Shown here one piece after another: positions 9,067 to 21,398 of a stretch of DNA of 64,000 bases. The notes under the pieces are model-generated. The model saw nothing but the letters and a program-made list of their open reading frames with translations. It was not told the DNA's origin and did no database searches. Both the position numbers and the translations under genes were made by a program. This DNA comes from Camarhynchus parvulus. Its lineage: Eukaryota > Chordata > Aves > Passeriformes > Thraupidae. Every line of letters starts with the position of its first letter. Positions within the stretch are counted from its first letter, which is position 1. The stretch lies in contig NC_044572.1 of the NCBI RefSeq assembly GCF_901933205.1, forward strand, positions 63,460,965 to 63,524,964. The letters run 5' to 3'.

Positions 9067-12000
9067 CAGGGATTATTTTTAACTTGGATCCTTTCCCAGA
9101 CCCAGCTCAGAGCATGACTACACAACGCTTATGTCAGCACAAGGAAGCCATCTAATGAGCACACATGAGGGGGGCAGGATCGCTGCCATCGCTATCCTCA
9201 CCACCTTAATGAGCTTGTAAAACAACAGCCCATAGACAGCAGGTTAAAAAGTCACAGAGCTTCAGTAAATTGAGGATGGCACATACAAAACCAAAAAAAT
9301 AAAAACCTAGAAACTCATACACATAGGTTATGCAGCCACTGCCATATCAAGCTGCCAAAACACAGCAAAAGCACAGGGCCCTCCACTGAGGAAAAGCAAC
9401 CCTGCACTCAGCTCCACCAAAACCCCAATGCAGAAGGGCTCCTGACACACACCCACAGAAAATCTTGGTCATTACTACTTCCTAAATAGGACACGCAAAG
9501 AAAACCCACAGCATGTAAACCACTGGTACCTCAAAATGACCTTTCTCTTATCTCTTTGGCTAGGCATGCTCTCTCTGCCCTGCTCTGTCCCCGGAGAAAC
9601 ACCAAACAGCCCGGCCCCAGCTCAAGGAGGAAGCATAAAAGCAAAAGAGAAGGGAAGGTGAACAGATCAAACAATTCTCCTTCCTCATGACCTGTGGGTG
9701 CAAACCCATCACAACACATTGTGTAACCTTAAACACATGTTAAGATGGAGACAAAAATCCATGATTACTGCTTCTGGTGTTTTGCTGACCAGTGCATTAT
9801 TACTGCTCCGGTGGCAATCAGCAAATCTGTCATGAAAAAAAAGGATGTGTTGGGTTTGCTATCGATCCTTGTAATTCCTGTCTGAGAATAATCATACCAT
9901 CTTGAAATATAGCCCAAGACAGCACTGTTATTCCGGAACTGAGCTGCTTTTGGAAGATGAGTAAAAAGCAGTTACATGCTCTTAGATATCTTCTTGAGGT
10001 TGCAGACAATTGTTCCTGGCTTGACAGACACATTTTCTGAACCTTTACATATTCTCTTTCCCCTGTAGCTGAAAGAGCCACACACATATAAAGAAAAATC
10101 TGGCTATCCCAAGAAATCATGTAACTGACTATACACAGAGGGCTGTCAGGTAGGCACAAAATAAACTAACTGAAATAATATGATTTTTTTCTCCCTCTAA
10201 TATCCTTCATTTATAGTCACTGTCAGTGTGACAACCAAGAACAGTAAGTGGAATGATTTCATGCATGATTTCATATCTCAATATTTCATTAATATATCCC
10301 CTTGTGCAGCAGACAGTTTCTATCACTTGCTTTGTATTAGGGCAACAGAGTAAGGCACCTCAAATGAAGCCTGGAGCGGTAACCATTCCCTGAAACCAGA
10401 GCTAAAACCCAGACTAACAGACTGTGACAATTGCCAGATCACCTCTTTCTCCTCACTGAAGTCTGGACATCACCAATGGATGGGGAGGCAGAAGCACAAG
10501 CCTCTGATGGCATCCAAAACTGCCCCCAAAAATGCATATGAAAACAGATATTGGAAGCATGGCTAGAACAACAGTACCAAACAAAACATATGATGATAGT
10601 CCAAGTCCATTGTAGCTGGAAAACAGAGAAACACAGCCCTGAAGAGGGATCAGAACAATACTGACTTAAAAATTGTTAAGGGTTCTTGTTAAGTGTACAT
10701 TCTGGCATATTCATAATGCACAAATATTTTGTGTGCATATGTGTGTGAAATTCAATATAATTCCTAATTCTTGGTATCTTGGATAACACCTGTCTGTTTT
10801 CCAGACCTGAGTTTCAGAAGTTTACTACTTTTTCACAAAAGAATTCAGAAGGACTGTGGTCTCTTTAACAGTGAAGCTCTGTCCTCCATCCCACACATGT
10901 TCCCACTGACTCCAACCAGCCTAAAGTTAACCATAAATACAATGGAAAGTCGAATACAAAGGTAGCTTGTTGGCTAATTTTTCCTTTTTTTCTGATGTGC
11001 TATTAGGCTATTCATAACAAATATAAAATACTTCTTTCTCTTTAATTAACAGGTAGTACAAACAAAGCCTCTAATATTTTACAAACCTAATTGATGCAAA
11101 ATACTAGATATGTGTTCTAGGTCTCTGTTTTTCAGATTTTTATTACCACATTCTGACTTCTTTTCATTCCATTAATGCTTTCAACAGGTTATTAAAAAGC
11201 ACAGTCTTGCTAATTTACTGTAATGTTTAGGATACCTACTCTAAATTTATGGAAGAAATCAATAAATTGATCAATCAATAAAAAGAAACAGAAAAGTGAC
11301 AAAATACATTTTGTTCTATTACTGTGGCAATTCTAAATGGTGTTTTAATTATTCATATAAATATCTCTAATGCATTAGTAAATGTGATGTATTGCACACC
11401 TACTTTTTTTTTTCTTTTTAATTCTTGGATCCCAATTCAGGAATGTTGTCCCTTGCAGAAATACATAGAAGGCCTCTGAATGTTTTTTTTAGTATTTGAT
11501 TCTAAGTACTCAAATGCTGTCCCTGCTTTGGATCCACAATACCACAAGATTACTTACTCCATAGCACTCTCTGCTGAGAGCAGACCCATAGAGAAAGTCA
11601 CATAATGTCACACAGCCTTGTAACACACCACATAACATAACCAGGGGGAAGAGGCACCTCTCCATTGCTCCTGCCATAGCCAACAAGCAAATTCCCAGCG
11701 CTGCAGCTTGGAAGGGGAGGCAATCGTGTATATTAACATCCCACTGAGAAAACTAGGATGAAGCAATGAGCTAGTGAATATCCTTGGGAAGACATGTCAG
11801 GGTCTAAATTCTGGGCCTGCCTAGCCAAGCCCCTCCTCCTTTTTCATCAACACAAAATTCTGTGCACCTTCTGTACCCAGCACCCCAGGCAATGCCAGTC
11901 TCACTCATTCACAGCCACGCTCACTCTGCCTACCCAGTAGCTACACTGAAGTAGTTAACTACCATCCTTGTCCCAGGAGAGACACCAACAGCACAAAGAA

Positions 12001-14140
12001 AGCTGCAAAGCCCGTGAGTGATTCTGCGTAGAGGTGGAATTTTTCAAATTATGATAATGAGCTTCAAAAGAGAGTGCACAGAGCTGCACAGATACACTCC
12101 CTTTTTACGTCAGAAGGCACATAAAGGGTTGACTAACCTCTACTGCTTATTTTATGTTATAATCTCACCCCTCCCTTATTTAGCAACTTCCTCCTTAAGC
12201 CCTGGCATCTCTTCTCCATTTCCCTCACAATCTTGGGGCCTTTTCCTCCCAAGATTATAATCTACTGGAAGTTCCCCCTCCCTGACCACTACCCACATCC
12301 CAGTCTTTGTTCTGGCTCCCTACAGCGCTCAGTGTCTGGACAGGCTTCACATTCACTCCAGATTTATTGCTCTCCTGCCTTCAAAGCTTGTGAAGCAGGT
12401 TTTCATTCAGCTACCCTTGCCTGCCAGGATGGGGAGCAGTGTATGGAAACTGAAAAGAGCTCACGAGCACCAGGCAAGCAGGCCTTTGCAACAGAAACCC
12501 AAGGTAAAAATGCTCACCGTGCGTCTTATTTAGTTCAAAGCTGAAATGTTTCTGTCTAGGATGTCTGTTTGTATCTCAAGTCACAGAGAAGCCATTAGTA
12601 CCAATAATGTGTCATTACGGGGGCGTCAGCAGAGACTCCACAGCTAAGGTTAATTTCAGATGCATAATTTAAAGCAGAAATAAAATCCCTCCATTTCACA
12701 CTTTAATGACTCAATTCAAATCATTCTTCAAATTTGACACAGCAGCTCTTAAGGGGACACTTGCATTTTTTTCTTGTCCCTTTTTGGTTTTTTCTGGCCA
12801 ATTTTAAGTAAAATACTTATCTAGTGCAGAAGTAAAATACACAGATCTTCCATTTACAACCACTTTAACCTGTCTTCCCCCTCACATTTCTTTTCAGCAG
12901 TTTCATACTTCACACATTCACTCTGACACATTAGAATATGTATGATACAGGCCACTTCCGCAAGTTAAAAAAAACCAAACCCGTTCAGAGTTAAAATTTC
13001 ACTCACTGTAACCCCAGGGATTTTGCCAAGAACAGCTGACAACACTGTTTATCTTAAACATACCACATCACTTAGGTAACAGTAGTACCCCCACAATTCT
13101 TTGTCCTTAGTATTTCTACTCACAGCATCCTGCTAAAATACATTAAATACATAATCCTTGGTTTTCAAACTGAGGCAAAGACAGAAGGATGCTGGGGTTT
13201 CAACAAGTGCTTCAAGCTGGTCCAAGTCTCCCAAATCACCGATAATTTGTTCTGTCAGGCTACTTCTCTCAGAACAGCTGATAAAACACAGAAATAATTA
13301 AGCAAAAACTCATCACAACATAATGAAGCAGCATGATAGTGAGATCTTCATGCTGCTGAGGATGCTACACCTCTCTATCAGACATCTCCTGCCTGTTGCT
13401 GTAGATTCTTCAATTAAGCTCACGTAATATTACAAAAATGTGTAGAAACATAGAATGACTTTTGTCATCCGACACAACTCTATTTTGTTCTGAACTTTCA
13501 AGAAATCACAGTTCAAGCACACAGACATTCTTTGGAGAGCTGCCCTCAATGCTAAAAATGGCAATGGAATTGCACAAGGCAGGGGGGAGGGGAGAGAAGA
13601 AAATTCCAAGAAAACTTTGACTCATCCATTGTAATTCCTCAGGTTTTTGGAGCAGAGAATGGAATGCCATCAAGCTAAAATTGACAGAGCTATTTTCTGA
13701 TCTCTAAGTGATGTCAATACCTCACAAATCCACAAGTGCTGGGAAAATTTTTCTCTGCAAAATTCTAAGAATGACTCTTAAAATTTGTTGGGTTGGGGGG
13801 GGAACCCAGAGCTAAAAGAGGTACTTGAAATTAAACTCCTACGTAGGTGTGTTTTTGAATACTGAGAGTATTAGGCTTCACAGCTTTTTGCTATCTGTGA
13901 CTCAGACTTGCTGCCACAGGTGTCAAGTCATCAGGGACTTAACTGGAGCTCTGCAGAAACCTACTGCTTTGTGAATATTTTTTTAACTATATGTTAAAAA
14001 AATAACCCTCAAAGACAGACAAAAAGCAAGCTTTTCCACTCAGTAAAGACCTGAATCTTTCCAGTCACCAGATTTTACTGTCCTGTCACCTTTCACCTAG
14101 AAAAGCAGATTTTTCTGGTTTTCTGTTGTTTAATTCTTAA

Positions 14141-14198
14141 GGTTTTCAGAACCACATCATGTCCACCAGGGTTTTCAGAACAACACAGTGTCAACCAA
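14141..14198. repeat. Two-copy 29-bp tandem duplication
   Basis: Units at 14,141-14,169 and 14,170-14,198 both begin ggttttcagaac. They share the pattern acatc/acag, then gtcc/gtca, then acca. The several mismatches between copies show an old local duplication rather than an active minisatellite. Confidence 0.7.
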
Positions 14199-15794
14199 GT
14201 CGAACAGGAAAACAGCTTCAATAAAGTTCTGAGAATAACACATCTACTCTGGCACGCCAACACACTATTTTTAATTGAAGCTCATTAAAGATGTAATAGA
14301 AGAAAAATTATATTCACTTCCAGCACTGTTCCATCAATGCAGTGAGATAATCATGCTGCTGTACCATACATAAAGCAATATTTATGAGTAGTGGTTTAGG
14401 TAATTTAATGGAAAGGCAGAAAGCAATGATTCATTCCTTGTTCTATCTGTTGCTGAAAAATTACTTTTGCCAATTGCAGGGCCCAAGCAGGCACACAGAG
14501 AGATTGCTTTCAAATGTTAGTAAAACAGAGACCTGGAAAATGAAAAGAGACAAGTCAGTTGAAATGCCGAACAAAAGGAAAAAAATCTGGATTTCAGATG
14601 AGAATTACTTTACAGAGCAGCATACAAATGCAGGCCTCTGAAGTAATTTAAACCAAATGCAGATTGAGACTGAAGTCATTTAGTGAGTCAGCACAGTAAT
14701 AGGACACTAAAATTACATGTGAGAAAAGTGCAATCCTTTTTGTATAGCACACTCTTATTTTATCCCAAATTTTCCTGAAAACAAATTAATTGTATCCTTT
14801 GTGTTGTACCTTCTTCATTTCCTTTGGACTCAACCTCTACCTTCCAGAAAGAAACAAATTTCATGCAGGCTGACTAGGACTTGAATTTCCCTTTCACAAA
14901 AGTTTCATCTCCAGACCATGACCACATTAATAAACAATCATTGGCATGAACACTACTGACCGTCTTCCAAGTTATGATTACTTTCCTCTGAAAATTCTTT
15001 TTTTTTTTTTTAATTAACAGTTAAAACCAAAGCTGCGGAGAATCATTAAAGGTTCTGCCTCCCACATTCTGCCATTCCAGAGGTTTCAATCACCTACAAT
15101 CTGGTACAGATGGGGACTTCAGTGCTAAATATGCCCCCCATCAGTCAAAGAAAGGCTTTGCCTTCTATCTGCTTCAAATATTTTTTAAACCCATAATGGT
15201 TTTTAAACTTAAAAAGCAATCTTCATCTCATTCTTGCCTCATACTTTCAAAAAATGTAATTCTGTGAAAGCCACAACAATTGCTTGTTCAATAGAGACTG
15301 CTACTCTCTGAAGTGCTTTCTCAGATAGATTTGTATGGACATACGTGGGAGAAATGAATACTCCAAAAATATCCACAACAGATAACAAGTAGTGTCTAGA
15401 AACAACAAAAAGAAACAAAAAAAAAAAAAAAGAAAAAGAAAGTCCTCCAAATGCAGCCTAAATTGGAACGAATGCCTACAGTAGCAACAGCACAGGAAGA
15501 GCAAAATGTTATTGTACATTACTGGCCCGCAGCCCACAATTACAAAAAATACTGCAGTATTCCACAGTAACAGCATAAAATATTATCATTTCAAACAAGC
15601 AGCTGCAGCACCCTGCCCACAGCAGCCACGTCCCAGAGAGCCAGGGGAGGAGAGGGCTGCCAAAGGACTCCCCACTGCAGAGGGGCAGTGGGCCACGGGG
15701 TTGGTGAACCCTTGGGATGCCTTCTCCTGACACCCATGGCTCCATCAGGGCACAAAGAACCACTGCTCAGCAGCAAAATGCTCCCACATGGGCT

Positions 15795-15830
15795 CCAGCT
15801 GCTGAGCCCTCCAGCTGCTGAGCCCTCCAG
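15795..15830. repeat. Short minisatellite, 16-bp unit
   Basis: The unit ccagctgctgagccct occurs at 15,795-15,810 and 15,811-15,826, followed by a partial third copy. The copies are identical, which suggests recent slippage and possible length polymorphism. Confidence 0.8.
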
Positions 15831-16439
15831 CAGAAGGGAATCATGATGCTCACTCTGCATTCTCCCTCTTGCTGTAGTGCGCCTTCTGCCAAATCTTCAT
15901 TTTCACATTGTCTTGGATTCAATAGAATCTCCCCCATCCCAGCTCCCCTGCACTAATGCCTGTGGTACCCAGCCCCCTGTAACAGCCAGCTAGCAGGTTT
16001 TAACAGTGGCCTAGCCAGGGGCTCCCACAGAGACTGGCATACAGTGCCATTGTGATGGCTACCATTCCCCTCCCCAGACAGTGAGCAGCTGCTCCACTAC
16101 AGGTCAGCAAAAGGGGAGACAACACGCACACAAGTTTATCAGCAATGCTCATGTCAACTGCTGTACCCAAGGATGGCCAGCACAGAGGGCAGTCCCACCA
16201 CAGCAAACAAAAAAACCCCAAAAAGCAACAAGTCCATCTGCTCACTGGAATGCACTGCACACTAATGAATAGCCCTAAGTAGGAATAACACCTACCACAT
16301 TTGGGTTCTGCATGGATCATAAAAAAAGACCATCTAAGAAGCCACATGTTTTCTGCAAACTTAATGTACTTGCAGAAAAAGCAATCAGAGGAAAAGCAAA
16401 GCAGAAACCCAAACTAATGCAGTTTCAGCTAACTAACTA

Positions 16440-17038
16440 CCCCAGTTTCAGCTGAGATGGACTTAATTTTTTTTCCTAGTAGCTTGTAAGTTTTGTGGGT
16501 CTTGGATTTAGCATGAGAATAATGTTAATAACACTAGTTGCTCACTAGTGAAGGACTTATCCTAAGTCAAGGACTTTCCATTTTCCTACATTCTGCCAGC
16601 AAGGAGGTACACAAGAAGCTGGGAGGGAGTATGACCAGGGCAGCTGGCCCAAACTGGCCAAAGGGATATTCCGTACAATAGAGCATCCTGCTCAATCTGT
16701 CAGCTGGGGGAGTTGTCCAGGAGGGGCTGATGGCTGCTTGGGGACAGGCTGGGTATCAGTCAGTGGGTGGTGAGCAACTGTGCTGTGTATCACTTGTCTT
16801 TCTCACGTTTTATTTCTCTTTCTCTTCTGGTTGCCTCCCTTTTCATGACATCATCATAATTATCATTACCACTACTGTTGTTATTGTTGTTGCTGTTGTT
16901 GTATAATTAAACTGTTCTTATCTCACCGCATAGGTTTTACCTACTTTTTTCCCAATTCTCTTACTCATCCCACTGTGCGGGTGCAGGGAGTGAGTGGCTG
17001 CATAGTACTTGGTTGTCATCTGGGGTCAAGCCATGACA
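16440..17038 (+). mobile_element. Solo LTR of a widespread avian ERV (ERVL-like)
   Basis: The right end is well defined by gtcaagccatgaca, ending at 17,038. An ATTAAA polyadenylation signal at 16,906-16,911 gives plus orientation. The body carries landmarks I recognise from a very common bird LTR: cagctgagatggactta near 16,448, ccaaagggatattcc at 16,658-16,672, a gctgggtatcagtcagtggg block near 16,750, and a T/G-rich triplet tract before the poly-A signal. Compared with the usual copies it has many substitutions and lost CpGs, so it is old. The left border is uncertain by some tens of bases, and no exact target-site duplication was found. No internal retroviral genes are present. Confidence 0.75.
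16876..16902 (+). repeat. (TTG)n-like triplet tract inside the LTR
   Basis: Imperfect TTG repeat just upstream of the LTR poly-A signal. Related bird LTRs have a triplet-rich variable stretch at the same place, so it belongs to the element. Confidence 0.7.
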
Positions 17039-20000
17039 CTCATGCTCCCTATTACAGCCTGCAAATAGTACAGATTCTCCAGACAAAACTGCAAAGCCTG
17101 AGCTTTGCCTCAGCTACCAATTCTGCCTCAGGTATTTGGCCTCTCCCCACTGTCCAACAAGCCTGAAGTTAAGTTTGAAAGACACAAACACTGTTGGGGC
17201 ACCTTTTAGAGATGTTCAAACCATGATGAAAACTGTTTCTCATGCAGCCAACCAGAGATGATGTTTTCAGGAGGGAGCAAATTAACTGCCATACCTAAAT
17301 ACTTCCCAGTTCACCTGCACTTCTCATCTTTCCCACACCAGATTTTCTCTGCCAAATACAAAGGAGACTGTAGTATATATATGTGCAATATATATGCAAT
17401 AAACTGCAGTAATATATGCACTAGATTGAAATACTGTATCCTTATAAGCAATTCGTTGGATGAAGGATTCAAAGTCCCACAGGGAGTACTGCAAATACAC
17501 ATTAAGTCTCTGGGTGCTGGATTTGACTCTCTGACGTACATAACAGATGTGTAAAGTAACACATAACCAGATGCCTCTCTAGTGCATGCACAGCTAGAGA
17601 CTGAAAAGCCCTAAAATGTTGTGTCCAAGGGCAAAAGAAAAGGGAGACAATAAAAACAGAACCACATATCTAGCAAGAAATGAAAAATTTGGGCCTTATG
17701 GATTTCTTGTCTACAATGCTGAAATTTTTCATGTCTGTAATTCAGCTATGGTATCTCAAGAGAGGACTTTTCAGGAGGTGGCTGTCCAGCCACTGTGGCC
17801 TGATTTGCTCCATGCCAGGGTGATAAATCATTTCTTGATGTCTTTGGAATTTCAGGATCCTACTTCCAAAGCCTCCACTGTGATTTCAAAGACCTCCATC
17901 CAGAAGAGTGGTCTAACTCCTTAGAAGAAAAAAATACTCAGGAAAAAAAAAGCATTTGGCTGTATAACAGTCACCACCACAGAGGCCTTTCTCCTTTCCC
18001 TGAGCTGGTGTGTCCTGGCCACAGTGGCTAGGAGAAAATAGCTGCTGTGCTTTTGCAATAACCTTCTAAGGCAGAGGAGAATGGTGGGTGAGAAAAAGTC
18101 AAAAACTTGTTTAAAAGCCTCAGTTTAAAATTTCTGGCTACTCCCATTTCATGAAGTAACTTAAAACCACTCTCTGCTAGAAACTGTGTGAACCACTGAC
18201 TTCAGCTCTGGATCCTGCCTTTTGCAAAGCTGCTGATGGGCTTGGATCCAAGGCTTTGGTTCAAGCTCTTATGTACTCCATACTGAAATTAACTATACTA
18301 TACATCCTTTACAATAAATAGCCTCACAGTGAGGAAGGACAGGATCAGCACAGTTCATTTTTCCATCACTCTTTTGAAAGTTTAGGGAAAGCACTGGAAA
18401 CATTACAGCTTTTGAATATTTTGCCTTATGTGGTTTACAGGCAGCATAGTGAACGGCTGTGCAAGCTTCACCCATTTTCCTGGGACATGCAGTGTGACAG
18501 TGTGAGTCCCAGGCAGTGCCCACCAGAGCCAAGCAGAAGGGGCATGGTGGCAGTGGCACGGCCACATCTCGCCACAGTGCTGCCCTGCACTGTGCCACTG
18601 CACTCTCCTGCCTCCCTGCACTGAAGGTCTCCCTTCTCTGTCCCCACTACCTCCTCTTTACAAAGGCTCACACACACATACTGAAACAAAAGAATAATTC
18701 CATTATGTGCCTGGTAGCCTGTGCACTTTCCTTCTGATTCACAATAGCGGGGCCCCATTGAAAAGATCCATATACAGGGAGTGGGAAAAAAAATCTTAAG
18801 TCTCTAGCAAGCACACATATTATCCAAGCCTCATTTCCACTTAACACAAGTTGCTTTGGGATCTAATGCAGCTGATTTGAGGGGAAAATACAAACAAACA
18901 AACAAAGTCTTCTTCCATTAGCCAGGGCAGGGGGTGAGGAAATCGAACCAGTGCCATCTTTGTTGAAGAGTTCCACAAAACTAATGGTTCAGGAGAGCTG
19001 AGGAGCATGGTCAGGGGACAATTTGTGACTGATCACTGCCATCTGAACATGGCATGCTGACAGCTGAACGAAGAGCAAAACAAAAAAGGCATGTGTTTAA
19101 TCTGGGCAGGCTCGGTCCTCTGTGTTCACTCCCAGTGCAAAATACAAAGCAGGAGAGAGTCAGTCTCTCTGCCTGCTCAGCTCAGCGCCCACGTAACTCC
19201 CTGGCATATACCACAGGACCTTCTCCATGCACACAAATGGGGACATTATTTCTCCACATGCTGAAAAAAATAAGAAAGGAGAAGGATAGCGGTACAATTT
19301 AATATATCCTAAAATGGATCTTTTGGCACCAAAGAGGTTCCCTCAAATACTCTGACAATGAGCTCCTGCACTCTGTGATACAAAAAAAGCTAAAAACAAC
19401 CTCAACGATTTTCTGAGTGTAACATAGAGCTGATAAAATTATTATAAAGGCCACACAGATGCTACAAAATACCTCTTCCTAAGCTTCAACGTGTGCTTCC
19501 TCAGAGAGCAACAAGAAGGCAATTGTGAAAGGAAAACCATGCGCCTTATCCTGGCCTGACATCAATGAAAAGAAGGCAGCAATAAAAACATTTTGATTTA
19601 TGCTCCACAGAACCAAGAAGGAATGCTTGCCTCCAAGAGAGTGGGATGGACAGAAAGCAAAGGTGGGCTGAGGGTGATCACACAACAGAGCACTTCTCTC
19701 TCACTGGTTTGGCCAAGACTGTCACCTGCACCTGAAACAGGGCTTGCCCCAGAGCATTTCCTAACCTCAGCCTTCAAACAAGTTTGCATTAATGCCCCAT
19801 TTCACAACTACAAAAAGTGCCTCAGACTCCTGCTGAAAGAGTTCTGTATTCCTGTTTGGGCTCACAGTCCCTAGTGCAAGACCTGCACATGAAAAGGAGT
19901 TGGCTACACTGATTTGAAAAACTTTTGACCTGTTCAGAAAAATCAGTACAAATACCTACAGGACCACTACAATCTCCCAAGCAATGGCCCCCGTCCACTG

Positions 20001-21186
20001 ACCAGAAAGGAAATATTTAGCTCCCTGCAGTGGGCCTGTTGATTTCAAAAGAAACTTAATAGCTCTGTTCCTACAAAGCAAATACAGAGCAATCACCAGG
20101 GTTCGGCTATGCTCTTCTCTCCTCTGAAATCTGGTAAGCAACATATGTCTGCAAATGCCACTTGCCAAAAAGTTTTGATTCTCTGCACATTTGTGGGAAT
20201 GTATACCCTGCTTTTTCCAGGTAATATGTGTCTTTTTGATTCTGCAAATTCCTTACAGCAGTTTTGTCTCTTTCAGCACAATTGTGGGGCACAACAGAGT
20301 AAATAAATTAAAATTTTTATTTAAGGAAGATGGTGGTGTTTTTTAGTGTTCATTTATGCAACATTTTCATTGGTTAAAAGTTTTACAACTCTAGCATTTT
20401 ATCCTTACTAAATTCAGGTTTGATTCTTTTCTAATGAGAAATGAAAACAAAACAAACAAACAAAAAAGAAGAGTAGAGGGAAAAGGTGAGCTTCTCCTTG
20501 TATCTTGTCATTGCCTTTATTAAAAAAAATTAACTCTGACAACACAATTCAGCCTCAGTCAGGGAACTTTTAGTTCAGTTGCTATTCAAATATCCAAGTG
20601 CAATTTGCAACTCTAGTTATGAAAGGGGACATTATTTTCTTTATACGTTTAACTCCGTTTGTTCAAAGGCACACTGATGAAGCAATTAAGGTAGATGTAT
20701 TGCTAAAGCTGGTATAGAATTCACAGGCTTTGCTAAGAAGTTTGGTATTTCAATGAGGTGTTTAAACATAAAAATGAGAACTATGTATTTAATGTAAAAA
20801 TATCACTTAAGAATGCTGCAAAATCAGATTACTCATGACATTATCACCAACAGATTAGCATATGCCTTTTTCTGACTGGGTGTTGTATGTTCTTCAATAG
20901 CTTTCCTCAATAGTTCCCATATGATATAGATTCCAAACTAGGAAATATTTAGGCTCATGCCTGACTTTCAGGGAGAATAGCCTCATTGATTTAAACAGGG
21001 TCTAACCCTTATAAATGTCAGAATGATTGCCAGTTTGTGGGACTGGAACTCATGGGGCCCATTTTCAAAAAGATAAGTGCATTACGTATTTTTACTGCTG
21101 TTTCTGGGTTTGCCGTTACCATTCTCTCCGTCCCTCTCCTGCCTGCTTTTATTGCCTTCAACAACAATACCATGACACTCCGAGGT

Positions 21187-21208
21187 AAATAATGATTAAT
21201 TTAATTAC
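21187..21208. promoter_or_regulatory. Cluster of homeodomain core sites
   Basis: Five overlapping TAAT or ATTA cores fall within 21,190-21,207 (taatgatta, then taatttaatta). The surrounding 21,060-21,260 is complex sequence without simple repeats. Dense homeodomain cores are typical of developmental enhancers, although AT-rich DNA produces them by chance too. Confidence 0.25.
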
Positions 21209-21379
21209 AAACTAACTGTAGCTTATGACAAGACCTTCCAATCACTTACCTCAAATCATGCGTGTTTCAAGATGCAATTGTTAATCTCCTTTTCTCCCCC
21301 CGCTCACAGGAGATGTTGCAGACTTTTTTTTCTGGTATTTTGCATTAAAACTCTTTCCCTGTGCTCCAGGATCTTAAAC

Positions 21380-21398
21380 AAAAAAAAAAAAAAAAAAA
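21380..21398 (+). repeat. Poly-A tract
   Basis: A run of 19 A. No retroposed gene or LINE tail could be recognised upstream, so it is listed as a homopolymer only. Confidence 0.85.

Larger units (their letters stand above)
7201..16439. other. Non-coding DNA, no gene recognised
   Basis: No exon can be assigned. The part at 7,470-7,580 is a GC-richer shoulder of the CpG island. Elsewhere there are poly-A or poly-T tracts (about 7,940, 8,401-8,415, 9,045-9,066, about 15,000, about 15,420), a 29-bp tandem duplication at 14,141-14,198 and a 16-bp one at 15,795-15,830. The stretch 12,600-12,730 is repeat-free AT-rich sequence that could be conserved. Open frames are at most about 127 codons and look random. 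Confidence 0.55.

Noticed and set aside
9045..9070. Poly-T plus CAG as a real splice acceptor
   Set aside because: Homopolymer T-runs are frequent here and no open, conserved-looking exon follows.
21380..21398. Poly-A tract as the tail of a processed pseudogene
   Set aside because: The upstream sequence contains no recognisable spliced gene remnant and no flanking direct repeats were found.
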